From an uncultured Opitutales bacterium (GTDB taxonomy: Bacteria > Verrucomicrobiota > Verrucomicrobiia > Opitutales > Intestinicryptomonadaceae), in NCBI GenBank assembly GCA_944389885.1, contig CALXNZ010000002.1, positions 186,001 through 250,000 of the forward strand: a stretch of 64,000 nt of DNA, read 5' to 3'. The notes beneath the pieces were generated by a model. That model was given only the letters and a program-made list of their open reading frames with translations, did not search any database and had not been told where the DNA came from. Below, one piece after another: positions 46,445 through 55,803 of the stretch. A program made the position numbers and the translations under genes. Position 1 is the stretch's first letter, and each line of letters begins with the position of its first letter.

Positions 46445-46478
46445 GAGATTTGCCGACAAAGCCCAAATATACCGTCAA

Positions 46479-47258
46479 ATGAAAATAATTTTCATGGGGA
46501 CGGGAACTTCGCAAGGTGTTCCCGTAATAGCGTCGCGCAATAAGAGCCTCGATTTGAAAAATCCGAGGAATTGGCGCACGCGCACTTGCACCCATATAGA
46601 GATTGCCGGCCATCACATACAGATAGACGCCGGGCAAGAATTCAGGATACAATGCCTGCAAAATAAAATCGAATGGATAGACTTGTTTATTTTGACGCAC
46701 GGGCACGCCGACCACATACTGGGCATGGACGATCTCAGGAGGTTTTGCGACATTATTCCCGGGAATAAGTTGGACGTTATATCGAGCCGCGAAGGCATGG
46801 AGCGCATAAGCCAGATATTTCCCTACGCGCTGCACGATATTCCCGACAAGCCGGGATACCCATGTTTTTCACTGTCCGAAGCCAAGCCCGAACAGGAGCT
46901 TTTTGGGGGGAAAGTATTGCTAAAGACCGAACTTTTGCCGCATGGCCCCATAGAGACGCTCGGACTGGTATTTGAAGCTGAGGGCAAAAAGCTCGCGTAT
47001 TTTTCCGACTGCAAGACATTAACTCCGCGGGCAATGGATATGGCGGCAAAGGCAGACCTGCTTGCCATAGACGGTTTGAGGCTCCGCGACCATCCGTCGC
47101 ATATGTCGCTATTTACCGCTATGGGATTTGCAAAACAGTTAGAGGCAAAACAGACCTACATAATCCATACAACTTCGGAAATAGACTACTCAATTTGGGA
47201 ACCCAAGATGCCGGAAAACTGTCATTTGGCATACGACGGATTAAGCGTGCAAATTTGA
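46479..47258 (+). CDS. Metallo-beta-lactamase-fold hydrolase (PhnP-like)
   Basis: 259 residues from the ATG at 46479; a TTG further upstream overlaps the terminator. It opens MKIIFMGTGTSQGVPVIAS, carries the metal-binding THGHADHILGMDDL (H-x-H-x-D-H), a later HGPIETLGLVFE, the Asp in YFSDCKTL, and a final His in IIHTTSEIDY. This pattern matches PhnP/phosphoribosyl cyclic phosphodiesterases and related RNase-Z-like hydrolases. It probably hydrolyses a cyclic phosphodiester in the cytoplasm, but no other phn genes are near, so the substrate is unknown. Confidence 0.83.
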   Translation: MKIIFMGTGTSQGVPVIASRNKSLDLKNPRNWRTRTCTHIEIAGHHIQIDAGQEFRIQCLQNKIEWIDLFILTHGHADHILGMDDLRRFCDIIPGNKLDVISSREGMERISQIFPYALHDIPDKPGYPCFSLSEAKPEQELFGGKVLLKTELLPHGPIETLGLVFEAEGKKLAYFSDCKTLTPRAMDMAAKADLLAIDGLRLRDHPSHMSLFTAMGFAKQLEAKQTYIIHTTSEIDYSIWEPKMPENCHLAYDGLSVQI

Positions 47259-47302
47259 AATTGCAAATACAATAAAACAAATAGAGAATTAACGGCAAAG
47301 GA

Positions 47303-47968
47303 ATGACAATGCAAAAAGAATCAGGAAAAAATGTCGCAATAATTCTGTCGGGTTGCGGAGTATTCGACGGCTCCGAAATACACGAGGCCGTTATAGCGAT
47401 TCTCTCTGCACGCAAGGCGGGAGCGTCGGTAAAATTTTTTGCTCCCGACATTCCGCAGGCAGACGTCGTAAACCATCTTTCGGGGAATGCGGAGCCCCTG
47501 CCCCGGGAAGTTTTATCCGAGAGCGCCAGAATAGCCAGGGGAAAGATATCGCCCCTGTTCGAACTAAACGCGAAGAAGTTTGACGCCATAATATTTCCCG
47601 GAGGTTTTGGAGCCGCAAAAAATCTGAGCAGTTTTGCAATGGACGGCACTTCTTGCTCTGTCAACGCCGATGTTGAGAAAGCAATAAAAGACGCCTTGTC
47701 GGCAAAAGTCGCGCTTGGGTTCATATGCATATCTCCAGTAATTGCCGCAAAGGTTATAGGCAACGGAGTGGAACTGACAATAGGGCGCGATCCGTCAACT
47801 GCATCTGCGATAAACGCGATGGGAGCCCGCCACTTGGAATGCGGTGTGGAGGGATTTATAAAAGACGCAAAATTAAACGTATATTCAACGCCCGCATACA
47901 TGCTTGCCCAAGACATATTGCAAGTCGAGGCTGGAATATCGTCAATGGTAAGCGCCATGCTTCTGTAA
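47303..47968 (+). CDS. elbB: ElbB / ES1 family DJ-1-like protein
   Basis: 221 residues. Class I glutaminase-like (DJ-1) fold: NVAIILSGCGVFDGSEIHEAV at the start, FFAPDIPQADVVNHLSG, DAIIFPGGFGAAKNLSSFA in the middle, GFICISPVIAAKV with the nucleophile-elbow Cys, and a late EAGISSMVSAMLL. ElbB proteins have weak glyoxalase activity in vitro and were once linked to isoprenoid synthesis; the physiological role is uncertain. It sits 44 bases after the PhnP-like gene and 19 before the LptA-like gene, on the same strand. Confidence 0.88.
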   Translation: MTMQKESGKNVAIILSGCGVFDGSEIHEAVIAILSARKAGASVKFFAPDIPQADVVNHLSGNAEPLPREVLSESARIARGKISPLFELNAKKFDAIIFPGGFGAAKNLSSFAMDGTSCSVNADVEKAIKDALSAKVALGFICISPVIAAKVIGNGVELTIGRDPSTASAINAMGARHLECGVEGFIKDAKLNVYSTPAYMLAQDILQVEAGISSMVSAMLL

Positions 47969-47987
47969 AGCCAAACCATATACTATC

Positions 47988-50171
47988 TTGATAAAATTTA
48001 GAAAATACCTTGCCGCATTCGCGCTATTCTTAGCGAGCCCGTTGCTATTGTGCGCCCGCCAGACAACAATGCTGCCCGGGAGCGTAAAAAACTTTGAATT
48101 GCCGAATTTTGACGACAAAAGCGGCCTAAAGGAATGGGAACTTTTCGGGGATCTCGCCACATATATAAACGATAGGCGCATAGACGTCGAAAATATCAAA
48201 CTGGATATATTCGACAAGGATAACACTGCCGCTCCGCGGGCGGTCATAACGAGTCCGAAAGCGCAAGTGGATCCGTCCGACGGAAAGGTATTCGGAGATT
48301 CCGAAATATTCGTTAAAGGAGAAGATTTTAATCTCGACGGGAAAGTATGGAGATGGGACTCCCGCAAGAAATTCATGGAGATACTCGACAGCGTAAAGAT
48401 AGATTTTCGCGGCCAGGGATCAAGCGGGGCAACCAAGGCAGAATCGGATACGGGAAGCCTCGACCACGGGGGCAAGAGAAACATATTCACCTTGAGCAAG
48501 AACGTGCGCGTAAAGGGGGACGACCTCGATTTAAAATGCCAAAAAATAACACTCACAACCGGAGAGGATAAGAAGGGTCGTTTTGAGAGCATGGACGCCG
48601 AAAAAGACGTGTTCATAAGAAGAGACGGCAGGGACGCCGAAGCCCAATCGGCAATCTTTACTCCTGCAAAGGAGCTAATGGTATTAAAGGGGAACCCAAA
48701 GATAACCGATGTAAAGAGCGGCTGTGTTCTTCTCGGAGACACCATAATGCTGGATAAGAAGAATCGCCGCGTGGAATCCATTGCCTCCCCCGACAAAAAG
48801 CTCCGGGCCACCGCCGTACTCCTGCATAAGGACGAACGCGGCAAGGAACAGTCGATGCTAATATCGGCGGACTCCATAAAGATGGAGTCGGCCGAAAAGA
48901 ACGATAAGTTTACTTTTTCCGGAGACGTAAAAATAACCGCTCCCGATTTCACTGCAAAATGCATGCAAATGACTGCGCTATCCCTAAATGCCGATTCTTC
49001 AAATCCTAAGATACAAATTATAACCGGCTCTGGAAATGTCAGGCTTGCGAATGAGAGCGGAAACGCCCGCGCCGACAATTTTGAAATCATACCCGACAAA
49101 GACGAAATACTCCTCATAGACAACTGCGAACTTACCGACCCGAAAAAATCAAGCCGCCTCAAGAGCCATGTAATGATATTCAAGCGCAAGAAGAACAACG
49201 GCATTGCGCTTTCAAATCCGAAAGAGAAAAATTCCTTTGTAAACCTATTTGTCGATGACGGAGCCGACATAAGCGCATACGCAGACACGTCCGGAGTTAG
49301 CGCAAAAAAAGGCGGCACCACAATAAAGTCGCGCAAGCTGAACTTTGCCAGAGAGGGCGAGGACATGGCATTCACATTTTTCGACGACGTTTCAATAAAT
49401 TCCGGGGACATAGACGCCAAATGCCAGAAGATGACGGTATTTACCGGGCCGGATTCCGGCGGCAAATCCGCCGTCCAGAAGATAACCGCCGACAGACAAG
49501 TTCAGATAAGCCAAAGCGAATATACCGCGAATGCGGAAACGGCTGTAATTTATCCCAAGCTCAAAACAGAGAATAGCGACACCAAGAAGCCCCACAAATT
49601 TGTCGAGCTCGGAATAGCCGGAGACAATCCGGGATTGCGGCCACAAGTGACGCTTCCCCCTTTGGGAAACATAGGCTTGAACGATCCTGCCGCGGCGAAA
49701 GCGGCCTCCAAAAAGAATACCGTAATCACCAGCGACAAACAATGGTTGGCATCTGCTCCCGACGCCGACAGGTACTATTTTGAGGGCGACGTCCGCGTGG
49801 ACGGCACGGACATGAACGCCGAATGCGGGAGGATAGAAGTTGTGATGAAGCCGTCAAAGGGTTCCAAGAAGAAGCGCATAACGCAGATTATAATGACGGA
49901 CTCCGTGAAGCTCACACAGGGCCTAAAAGAGGCGGAATGCGGCAGGGCCGACATATATGCCGACGAGGAAATGATAGTGCTCTCGCAAGATCCTGTTGTA
50001 TTCAATCGTGAAGACAATACCCGAGCCAGCGGATTTAAGATGGTGTACAATCGCGGCAAGGGGGGCATAAGCATAGAGGGATCGGCGCCCAAACAGAACG
50101 AGCTCGACGACGAAGCTCCGAAGCGTCCGACTCTCGTGTTGCCGTCATTGGAGCGCGTGAAGGCCAAATAA
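47988..50171 (+). CDS. Multi-domain LptC/LptA (OstA)-like LPS transport protein
   Basis: 727 residues. TTG is the only start that keeps the signal peptide (MIKFRKYLAAFALFLASPLLLC), and no in-frame ATG lies nearby. After an LptC-like first part (ELFGDLATYINDRRIDVENIKLD, then AVITSPKAQVDPSDG), the motif AKCQKMT-like recurs four times: DLKCQKITLTTG (181-192), FTAKCMQMTALS (321-332), IDAKCQKMTVFTG (475-487) and MNAECGRIEVVM (609-620). Between them, short strands such as FSGDVKIT and YFEGDVRVDG are typical of OstA/LptA. LptA forms the periplasmic bridge for lipopolysaccharide from inner to outer membrane. Here several OstA units seem fused in one chain of about four times the normal LptA length. 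No lptB, lptFG or lptD is adjacent. Confidence 0.75.
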   Translation: MIKFRKYLAAFALFLASPLLLCARQTTMLPGSVKNFELPNFDDKSGLKEWELFGDLATYINDRRIDVENIKLDIFDKDNTAAPRAVITSPKAQVDPSDGKVFGDSEIFVKGEDFNLDGKVWRWDSRKKFMEILDSVKIDFRGQGSSGATKAESDTGSLDHGGKRNIFTLSKNVRVKGDDLDLKCQKITLTTGEDKKGRFESMDAEKDVFIRRDGRDAEAQSAIFTPAKELMVLKGNPKITDVKSGCVLLGDTIMLDKKNRRVESIASPDKKLRATAVLLHKDERGKEQSMLISADSIKMESAEKNDKFTFSGDVKITAPDFTAKCMQMTALSLNADSSNPKIQIITGSGNVRLANESGNARADNFEIIPDKDEILLIDNCELTDPKKSSRLKSHVMIFKRKKNNGIALSNPKEKNSFVNLFVDDGADISAYADTSGVSAKKGGTTIKSRKLNFAREGEDMAFTFFDDVSINSGDIDAKCQKMTVFTGPDSGGKSAVQKITADRQVQISQSEYTANAETAVIYPKLKTENSDTKKPHKFVELGIAGDNPGLRPQVTLPPLGNIGLNDPAAAKAASKKNTVITSDKQWLASAPDADRYYFEGDVRVDGTDMNAECGRIEVVMKPSKGSKKKRITQIIMTDSVKLTQGLKEAECGRADIYADEEMIVLSQDPVVFNREDNTRASGFKMVYNRGKGGISIEGSAPKQNELDDEAPKRPTLVLPSLERVKAK

Positions 50172-50250
50172 GTCGTCTATTTACACCTCTCTTATATATG
50201 CGTGCTAACAGTAAAAGGGCGCGGAGAATATCGGCGCAGTCTTAGGGCGC

Positions 50251-50277
50251 AAAAAAAGGCCTCCTTAGGAGGAGGCC
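50251..50277 (-). terminator. Rho-independent terminator of the broken PEP-CTERM gene
   Basis: On the minus strand GGCCTCCT pairs with AGGAGGCC around a four-base loop, followed by seven T residues. Just past the stop codon at 50289. Confidence 0.88.
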
Positions 50278-50288
50278 AAAGTATTTTT

Positions 50289-52343
50289 CTATTTGTGCCT
50301 GCGGTATAAGGCAAAGCCCATAGTGAGCATTCCAAACAGAAGCGCAAAACATGAGGGCTCAGGAATGAGATGCAGGACTTCAAACGAGTCGTTTGAATAA
50401 TTTGCGGCAAAAGTCTGCCCGCTCGAATTTGTTAATGTGAGGCCGCTTTCCCCTTCGATTGCGCTTAGAACAATCGACTTGCCGTCACCGAAAATTTCGC
50501 CCAAATCGAAATTGAGGACTGAACCTTCGTCAAAATCTTTGTCATTAAAGATAATGTTTAGCTCGCCAAAGCTGCTGCCGTCCACCAAAGAAATCTGGGA
50601 CAAGGAATCAACCCGCAATACTGATACGTCAAATGCCTTCTCAAGAGCGACATTTGTATTCTCATTTTCAACAAGGAGTTCGTCGAATTTATTTATAGAC
50701 CCCTGAAAAGCTCCGACGAAGGCATTTTCCGAGTCTCCAAATGCAACTTTTGATTTTCCGCCTATAATAGCTCCGTTTTCTCCTCCTCCATACACGGTAC
50801 CCGTAAAGTTTATATCTGAGGAATTTCCTATGAACTTTACTTTGGAATCTTCCTCTATCTTCGAGCCTGCGCCGAATCCTCCGGCATAAATATCGCCGCC
50901 TATTTCCCCTTTTGAGATTGTGATATTAGCGCTGTGAATCGAGCCTTCAGCGGTTTTTCCCTCAATATTATTCTCGATGTAGCTACCCGCCAAAATATTC
51001 CCCGACACACTGCCGCCGTTCATCACGATATTAGTACTGCCAGATATATTTGCTTCGGCTGAATCTCCGCTATATGCCATATAAACTACGGATCCGCCAA
51101 ATACGTCTCCGTCCACAAATGCATTATCGGAGATTTCAACAGTCGTATTGCCGTAAATGTTGGCATTAGAGCCGCCTCTATACTGGTCGCTATCTGTACG
51201 CGAGCCGCCAAACACATAACCGGTGACAGTTCCTCCTGTAAGTTTGACGCTTGTATCGCCTTTAACGGTAGCTTGAAAGGTTGAAGTATCGGCGTCCCAC
51301 CCATAAGAGCCTCCAAATACTTGTCCTGATATAGTACCCCCTGATATCTCTACAGACGAGTTGCCCTCGATAACAGTAGCGCCATTAGATTGCGAAAGCG
51401 AGCCGCCAAATATCCAAGCGTTTATATTGCCAGATTTTATGATAACTTTTGAATTATCCACAGTGGATACGACCCCCGGCACAACTCCAGAACTATTTGA
51501 ACCTCCAAATATTTGCGAGTCAGCAATTGTAGCTCCATCGATAGTGATAGACGAGCCTCCTGTGACGGAAGTGCTGCTGCCGTATCCGGAAGAGCCTCCT
51601 GCCAAATCCCCTGCTTTCACATTCACGCCCGATCCGAGATAGAGAGACGAACCTCCTTCTACAGTCGCCTTCCCCGTGCCGTATGAAAGAGCGCCTCCGG
51701 CAACTATGTAATCTCCTCCGCCTACTATTTCCGCCTTATTTATTACAAGCGATGACCCATTCTTAGTATTGAGATTTGCACCGTTTTTAACAAAACCGCT
51801 CGCGAATATATTTGATGTATAGGTGCCGTCATTCAGGGTGAGCTTTGTAGAATCCTGATATATGGTTACATTTGCGGTTTCCGAATAAGCCCCTCCGAGA
51901 GTTAGGGTGTTTGAGAAATTAACATTGCCGTTAATGGTGGTATTCACATTACCGATGTAAGTATCCGAGCGTGCAAAAGAACCCGCCGTATAACGTTAAA
52001 GCGTTATGTCTCCGGAAATAACTGCGGTAAGATTTCCATAATATGAATTAGCCCCGGCAACGCCATTTTCCCCGAGATAAATTCTCGCGCTGCTCGTGCT
52101 TGTGAGATTTTGGAAATCCACATATAAATCTTTGGCCTCTTCCGCAGAGTTCGTCGACTGATAGAAGTAGTTATAGACCCCACCCAAGTCTCCGGACACC
52201 GCATAACCGTCATAAGATTCAGAAAGCGGCGGAAGGATGGAAGTAGAAGACGCCGTCCACTCTATGGATTCCAAATTCATATCTTGCGCTATTGCCGCCC
52301 CGGCAAAAACTGCAGATAATGTTGCTGATGAAAATAAATATTT
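50289..52343 (-). pseudogene. PEP-CTERM beta-helix protein broken by in-frame stop codons
   Basis: One reading frame runs from a signal-peptide-like KYLFSSATLSAVFAGAAIA (ending about 52290) to a perfect PEP-CTERM tail (IPEPSCFALLFGMLTMGFALYRRHK), but it is broken twice. A TAA at 52344-52346 lies where the start codon should be, and a TAA at 51996-51998 splits it into a 94-codon and a 552-codon part in the same frame. The body consists of repeats of the type VFGGS...NGATVIEGNSSVEISGGTISG, i.e. Gly/Ser-rich beta-helix rungs like adhesins. Both parts look otherwise intact, so decay is recent, or the second stop is read through. The second TAA sits within the inverted repeat ATAACG-N6-CGTTAT (51990-52007). 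The rest carries a normal terminator. Confidence 0.72.
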
Positions 52344-52573
52344 TTATGACACCATATTCATAAGAATTGAAGCATAAATAAGTAAAGCTAATATTCTTGA
52401 TGTCAATAGATTTTCTTATCGCCATATAATCTACTTATGGCTACCGCCATTGATAAATATAATGCTGTATTCAAAGATGTCGCAGAGTTTGCCAAAAGAC
52501 AGCTATAAAATGCAAACTCAAATAGGCTTATCCATGTAGACGCCTAAGGCATTTGACAAAATATTCTAAAAAC

Positions 52574-53113
52574 TCAAAGCATTGAATTTATTTCATCAAA
52601 GATACTTGCAACATCTTTTTCGTCTTTCGCCGAAGACATTACTCCCATTTTGCCTACGACAGAATTTCTATCGGGGCTCCAAACTCCCGCAACCTTAAAT
52701 AGATCTCCGTTTCTGATCCCAAATTCGTAATTTACGCCGTCTAACCCACGATGTGATGTTCCTGCACTCTTGCGCCCTATTTCTTTTTCAAGAACGCTTA
52801 GCAATCCTTCAGCCAACCCTGCGCTTATGGGCAAAGATTTTTGAGTTTCAAGAGTATTTGACTTATAGTTATAAACTATAAATTTTAGAAAAAAATCTTT
52901 CCCGTTTGCGGAACATACCGCGACATATCTGGGATTCCCCGGTCCGCCCGCATTTCCAAAATACCCAAAACACGTTTTATCATTTTTCAGATAATCTATT
53001 TTATTATATGATATGAACTTATCAAAAAGAGTATCCCTTTGCTGTATAATTCCAAAACACAATTTTCCATGAATTGGAATAAACATTATAATAAATGCGA
53101 GCAGAATCCTCAT
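52574..53113 (-). CDS. Small secreted protein of unknown function
   Basis: 179 residues with a signal peptide (MRILLAFIIMFIPIHGKLCFG). The mature part has strands such as NPRYVAVCSANGKDFFLKFIVYNY and a helical region around LPISAGLAEGLLSVLEKEIG, then VNYEFGIRNGDLFKVAGVWSPD, and ends with a charged helix DEKDVASIFDEIN. I do not recognise a family. It is 137 bases after the secretin-tail gene on the same strand, and about 230 bases before the broken PEP-CTERM gene. AT-richness and rare codons suggest a fast-evolving or acquired gene. Its role is unknown. Confidence 0.55.
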   Translation of the reverse strand: MRILLAFIIMFIPIHGKLCFGIIQQRDTLFDKFISYNKIDYLKNDKTCFGYFGNAGGPGNPRYVAVCSANGKDFFLKFIVYNYKSNTLETQKSLPISAGLAEGLLSVLEKEIGRKSAGTSHRGLDGVNYEFGIRNGDLFKVAGVWSPDRNSVVGKMGVMSSAKDEKDVASIFDEINSML

Positions 53114-53250
53114 GCGGGCTACATATTATAGCCAAATTAAGATGTCAATATTAACCCAAGCAACAGCACCAATCCCATAACGCATTGCTAAAGGGATTTT
53201 ATAAATACAACTCTATACTAAGGGAAAAAACGCCGCCCTTATTTATATCG

Positions 53251-53955
53251 CTATTCTTTTGTTATCTCAATCGCGCAGATAGCCCTTATCGATTTAGATT
53301 TTCCCTCAGTCCGAAAAAATCTTCCGATAAGCGGCACATCTCCCCAAAAAGGCACCTTGTCATACACATTCGCAATACATTCTTCCAGGATTATATAAGT
53401 TGTACCTAATTTTATTTTATTTGAGAAGTTGAGAATGACGTCATCGCTATATACTATGCTTACTTCATCTTCCGAGAAGAAATTCGCGGAGCGTTGAAAC
53501 GCATAAAACTTTTCTTTTATGAATAGAGAAAGATTGATGTAGTTGGAATTTTCGCCGGCTATTTTTATATTATAAATACGACCTACATCGCGTTTGTCTC
53601 TTTCTATAGCGCGGATGTATAACTCAAATTCATCGGAGTTTTTTTTAACCGTATCATAGGGAGCAGGCTTATATAATTTTTTTATCTCTAAAGCTACATC
53701 TGGTTCGATTTTACGTTTTATCGGGGTCCCCAAATTCTCCCATTTCTTTGAACCCAATAAATAAACATTCTTATTCTGTGAATTGCTTGAAACCTTAATT
53801 ATATCTACCCCTTCTACGACTTCTCCGCGGTGAAAAGCATTAATCAATCCCAAGATACGAGGAGTGTCTGGTTTATCATAGAATGAAACAATATAATCAA
53901 GGGCAAGCGCCTCTATATTGAAAGAAACAAACAATATAAAAACAATATACTTCAT
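53251..53955 (-). CDS. Secreted protein with a secretin-like C-terminal segment
   Basis: 234 residues with a signal peptide (MKYIVFILFVSFNIEALA). The N-terminal 170 residues are not recognisable. The last 50 read LGTTYIILEECIAN, then KVPFWGDVPLIGRFFRTEGKSKS, then AICAIEITKE. This resembles the conserved end of the secretin channel domain of type II/III secretion and pilus secretins (VPxLGDIPxLGxLFR followed by a hydrophobic strand). A true secretin needs about 250 residues for this domain, so a channel is unlikely; it could be a decayed secretin, a dominant accessory, or chance similarity in a short block. No other secretion-system gene is near. Confidence 0.55.
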   Translation of the reverse strand: MKYIVFILFVSFNIEALALDYIVSFYDKPDTPRILGLINAFHRGEVVEGVDIIKVSSNSQNKNVYLLGSKKWENLGTPIKRKIEPDVALEIKKLYKPAPYDTVKKNSDEFELYIRAIERDKRDVGRIYNIKIAGENSNYINLSLFIKEKFYAFQRSANFFSEDEVSIVYSDDVILNFSNKIKLGTTYIILEECIANVYDKVPFWGDVPLIGRFFRTEGKSKSIRAICAIEITKE

Positions 53956-54079
53956 ACCGGTTATTTATATAAATGCTATTAAAGACAGCAAACAATTATT
54001 GCCATGCCGATACGGGCATTGGACTAAAGCGTATTAAGATATTCAATATACGGCTTGTCATTGCTTAGTTTTATTCTTC

Positions 54080-54108
54080 AAAAAAAACTGCGCCCTAAAA
54101 GCGGGCGC
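54080..54108 (-). terminator. Rho-independent terminator after a PEP-CTERM gene
   Basis: On the minus strand GCGCCC pairs with GGGCGC around GCTTTTA, followed by an AG and a run of eight T residues, 25 bases past the stop at 54133. Confidence 0.82.
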
Positions 54109-54132
54109 TATCAAACACCTATACATTTCGAG

Positions 54133-55554
54133 TTAACGTCTCCTTGAATTTTTCCTCAGAACTACGGCCGCCGCAACAAGCCCAAACAAGGCCGACATAA
54201 GAGCAGGCTCCGGAATTGCGAGACTTGAATTCACCCAATATCCGCCGTCTTCGGCTTCAACCAGATATGTATTGGAATAACCGGCGAGATTTTCATCTTT
54301 AAAGGTAATGCTGTTAGTCATCATATTGTCATCTTCATCGTACAATATGTTTAGATCCCCGATTTCAGATATTTTGAAGGTGAAATTTACAAGATCTTCT
54401 ATTTCCACATACACATATTTCTGCCCGGAATCCACGCTTGAAAATTTTCCTACATTTAAAGTATTTCCGTTGAGGGTCAGGTTCATATACGAGCCGTTTT
54501 CAAACTCAAATCCTCCAAAGTTTTGAGACGCATTTAGAATTAAGCTTACATCTGCCGATTTTATTCCAGCATCAATAAAAGTTCCTACATTTATGATGGA
54601 AACTGACTGTGAACTTTGGCCGCGCGAGCAAAATATATCGGAGCTATTCAGCGTTATACTTGTTGTAAGTCCGTTTCCGGATTGACCGCCTATATACAAT
54701 TTGCTTGCCGTAAATACCGACGCTTCTTTGGAGTTAAAAGTTATATTCACATTGCGTATCATTGAATACCCCGATGAGTTTGTAGAAATGATACTTGCAT
54801 TTTCTCCGACCTCAATAGTTCCAGTTGTTTGATTTCTTCTACCGAGGGTAAAGTTAAAACAATCGCTTGAAGTATCCAAACCGTATCTGGAACTTACGAT
54901 AACATTGCCGTCGATACTACCGTTTACCATCATAAGAGCACCGGCTGAAACATTACTACCCGTGGCTATGTTTAATACAGACGCATTTCCCCATACATTT
55001 AAGGTGGAGCTTCCTTTAAAGTCTGCGTTTATGTTGACAATCCATTTGTTTCCTATCGACAGTTGACCGTTTGGGACAACATCTTTATTAAATGTGATAG
55101 TTCCGCCTTTACTATCTCTAAGGCCAAATTGAACAAGTTTTACATCTGTATTGAAAACCCATGTTCCATATTCCATAAAACGCTCGCCTGGTTTCGAGGA
55201 ATTAATTTCCACATTGCCCAAGCCGTTGAATTCCATATAAGAATTTTCAGAACCTGCAAGAGTGACATCCGCATCTTTTGTTGACGCAATATAAAGGGTT
55301 TTCCCTTCATCTATATTCACCGTGGCTTTATTTATAGTGCTTGCGTTTATTGTAGAAGTCCAAGCGTTGACGTCCACATCAAGGGTAAGATTGTCGGAGT
55401 CGAATTCCAAAACGCCCAATGGAGAATCTGAAGAAGTGCCTTCTACAGTGCCCGTATCCCAAGTAGCCGAACTCGACCAATTACCGCTTTGCTGAACGCC
55501 GCCGTAAGAAGATAAGGCAAATATCGCAAGAATGTATGGTATTATTTTTCTCAT
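54133..55554 (-). CDS. PEP-CTERM protein with autotransporter-like beta strands
   Basis: 473 residues. Signal peptide MRKIIPYILAIFALSSYG, then SGNWSSSATWDTGTV, the typical opening of autotransporter-associated beta-strand proteins, many short strands rich in Asn, Gly, Ser and Thr, and a PEP-CTERM tail at the end: IPEPALMSALFGLVAAAVVLRKNSRRR. It would be secreted, then cut and anchored by exosortase. No active site is visible, so a structural or adhesive role in the surface or extracellular matrix is likely (inference). No ribosome site is visible before the ATG. A strong terminator follows. Confidence 0.82.
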   Translation of the reverse strand: MRKIIPYILAIFALSSYGGVQQSGNWSSSATWDTGTVEGTSSDSPLGVLEFDSDNLTLDVDVNAWTSTINASTINKATVNIDEGKTLYIASTKDADVTLAGSENSYMEFNGLGNVEINSSKPGERFMEYGTWVFNTDVKLVQFGLRDSKGGTITFNKDVVPNGQLSIGNKWIVNINADFKGSSTLNVWGNASVLNIATGSNVSAGALMMVNGSIDGNVIVSSRYGLDTSSDCFNFTLGRRNQTTGTIEVGENASIISTNSSGYSMIRNVNITFNSKEASVFTASKLYIGGQSGNGLTTSITLNSSDIFCSRGQSSQSVSIINVGTFIDAGIKSADVSLILNASQNFGGFEFENGSYMNLTLNGNTLNVGKFSSVDSGQKYVYVEIEDLVNFTFKISEIGDLNILYDEDDNMMTNSITFKDENLAGYSNTYLVEAEDGGYWVNSSLAIPEPALMSALFGLVAAAVVLRKNSRRR

Positions 55555-55754
55555 AATATTTTTCAGGGTAAATGACGGTTAAACTCAAATCGTTTACTGT
55601 TTAAATAAAAAAAGCAAAAATTTCAAGTTAAAAATTTTACATCTTCGTAATTAACAAGTAAGCTATGGTAAATTGTTAAAGAATCAAACGCTTGCGAAGA
55701 AAAAATACGCAATCGTTTGAGCGTTTTAGGGGATTTTCAGCTAATGCTGCAGAA

Positions 55755-55789
55755 TAAAAAAAGGGCGCAGAATCATATTCTGCGCCCTT
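55755..55789 (-). terminator. Rho-independent terminator after the DUF1080 lipoprotein
   Basis: On the minus strand AAGGGCGCAGAAT pairs with ATTCTGCGCCCTT around a three-base loop, followed by a T run. It is 15 bases past the stop at 55804. Confidence 0.9.
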
Positions 55790-55803
55790 TAACAAAATAG
55801 ATT

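Noticed and set aside
52437-52508. Short open frame MATAIDKYNAVFKDVAEFAK... (23 codons) just after a perfect TATAAT at 52425-52430
   Set aside because: Too short and without a -35 element or homologue that I recognise; could be a gene remnant but cannot be supported.
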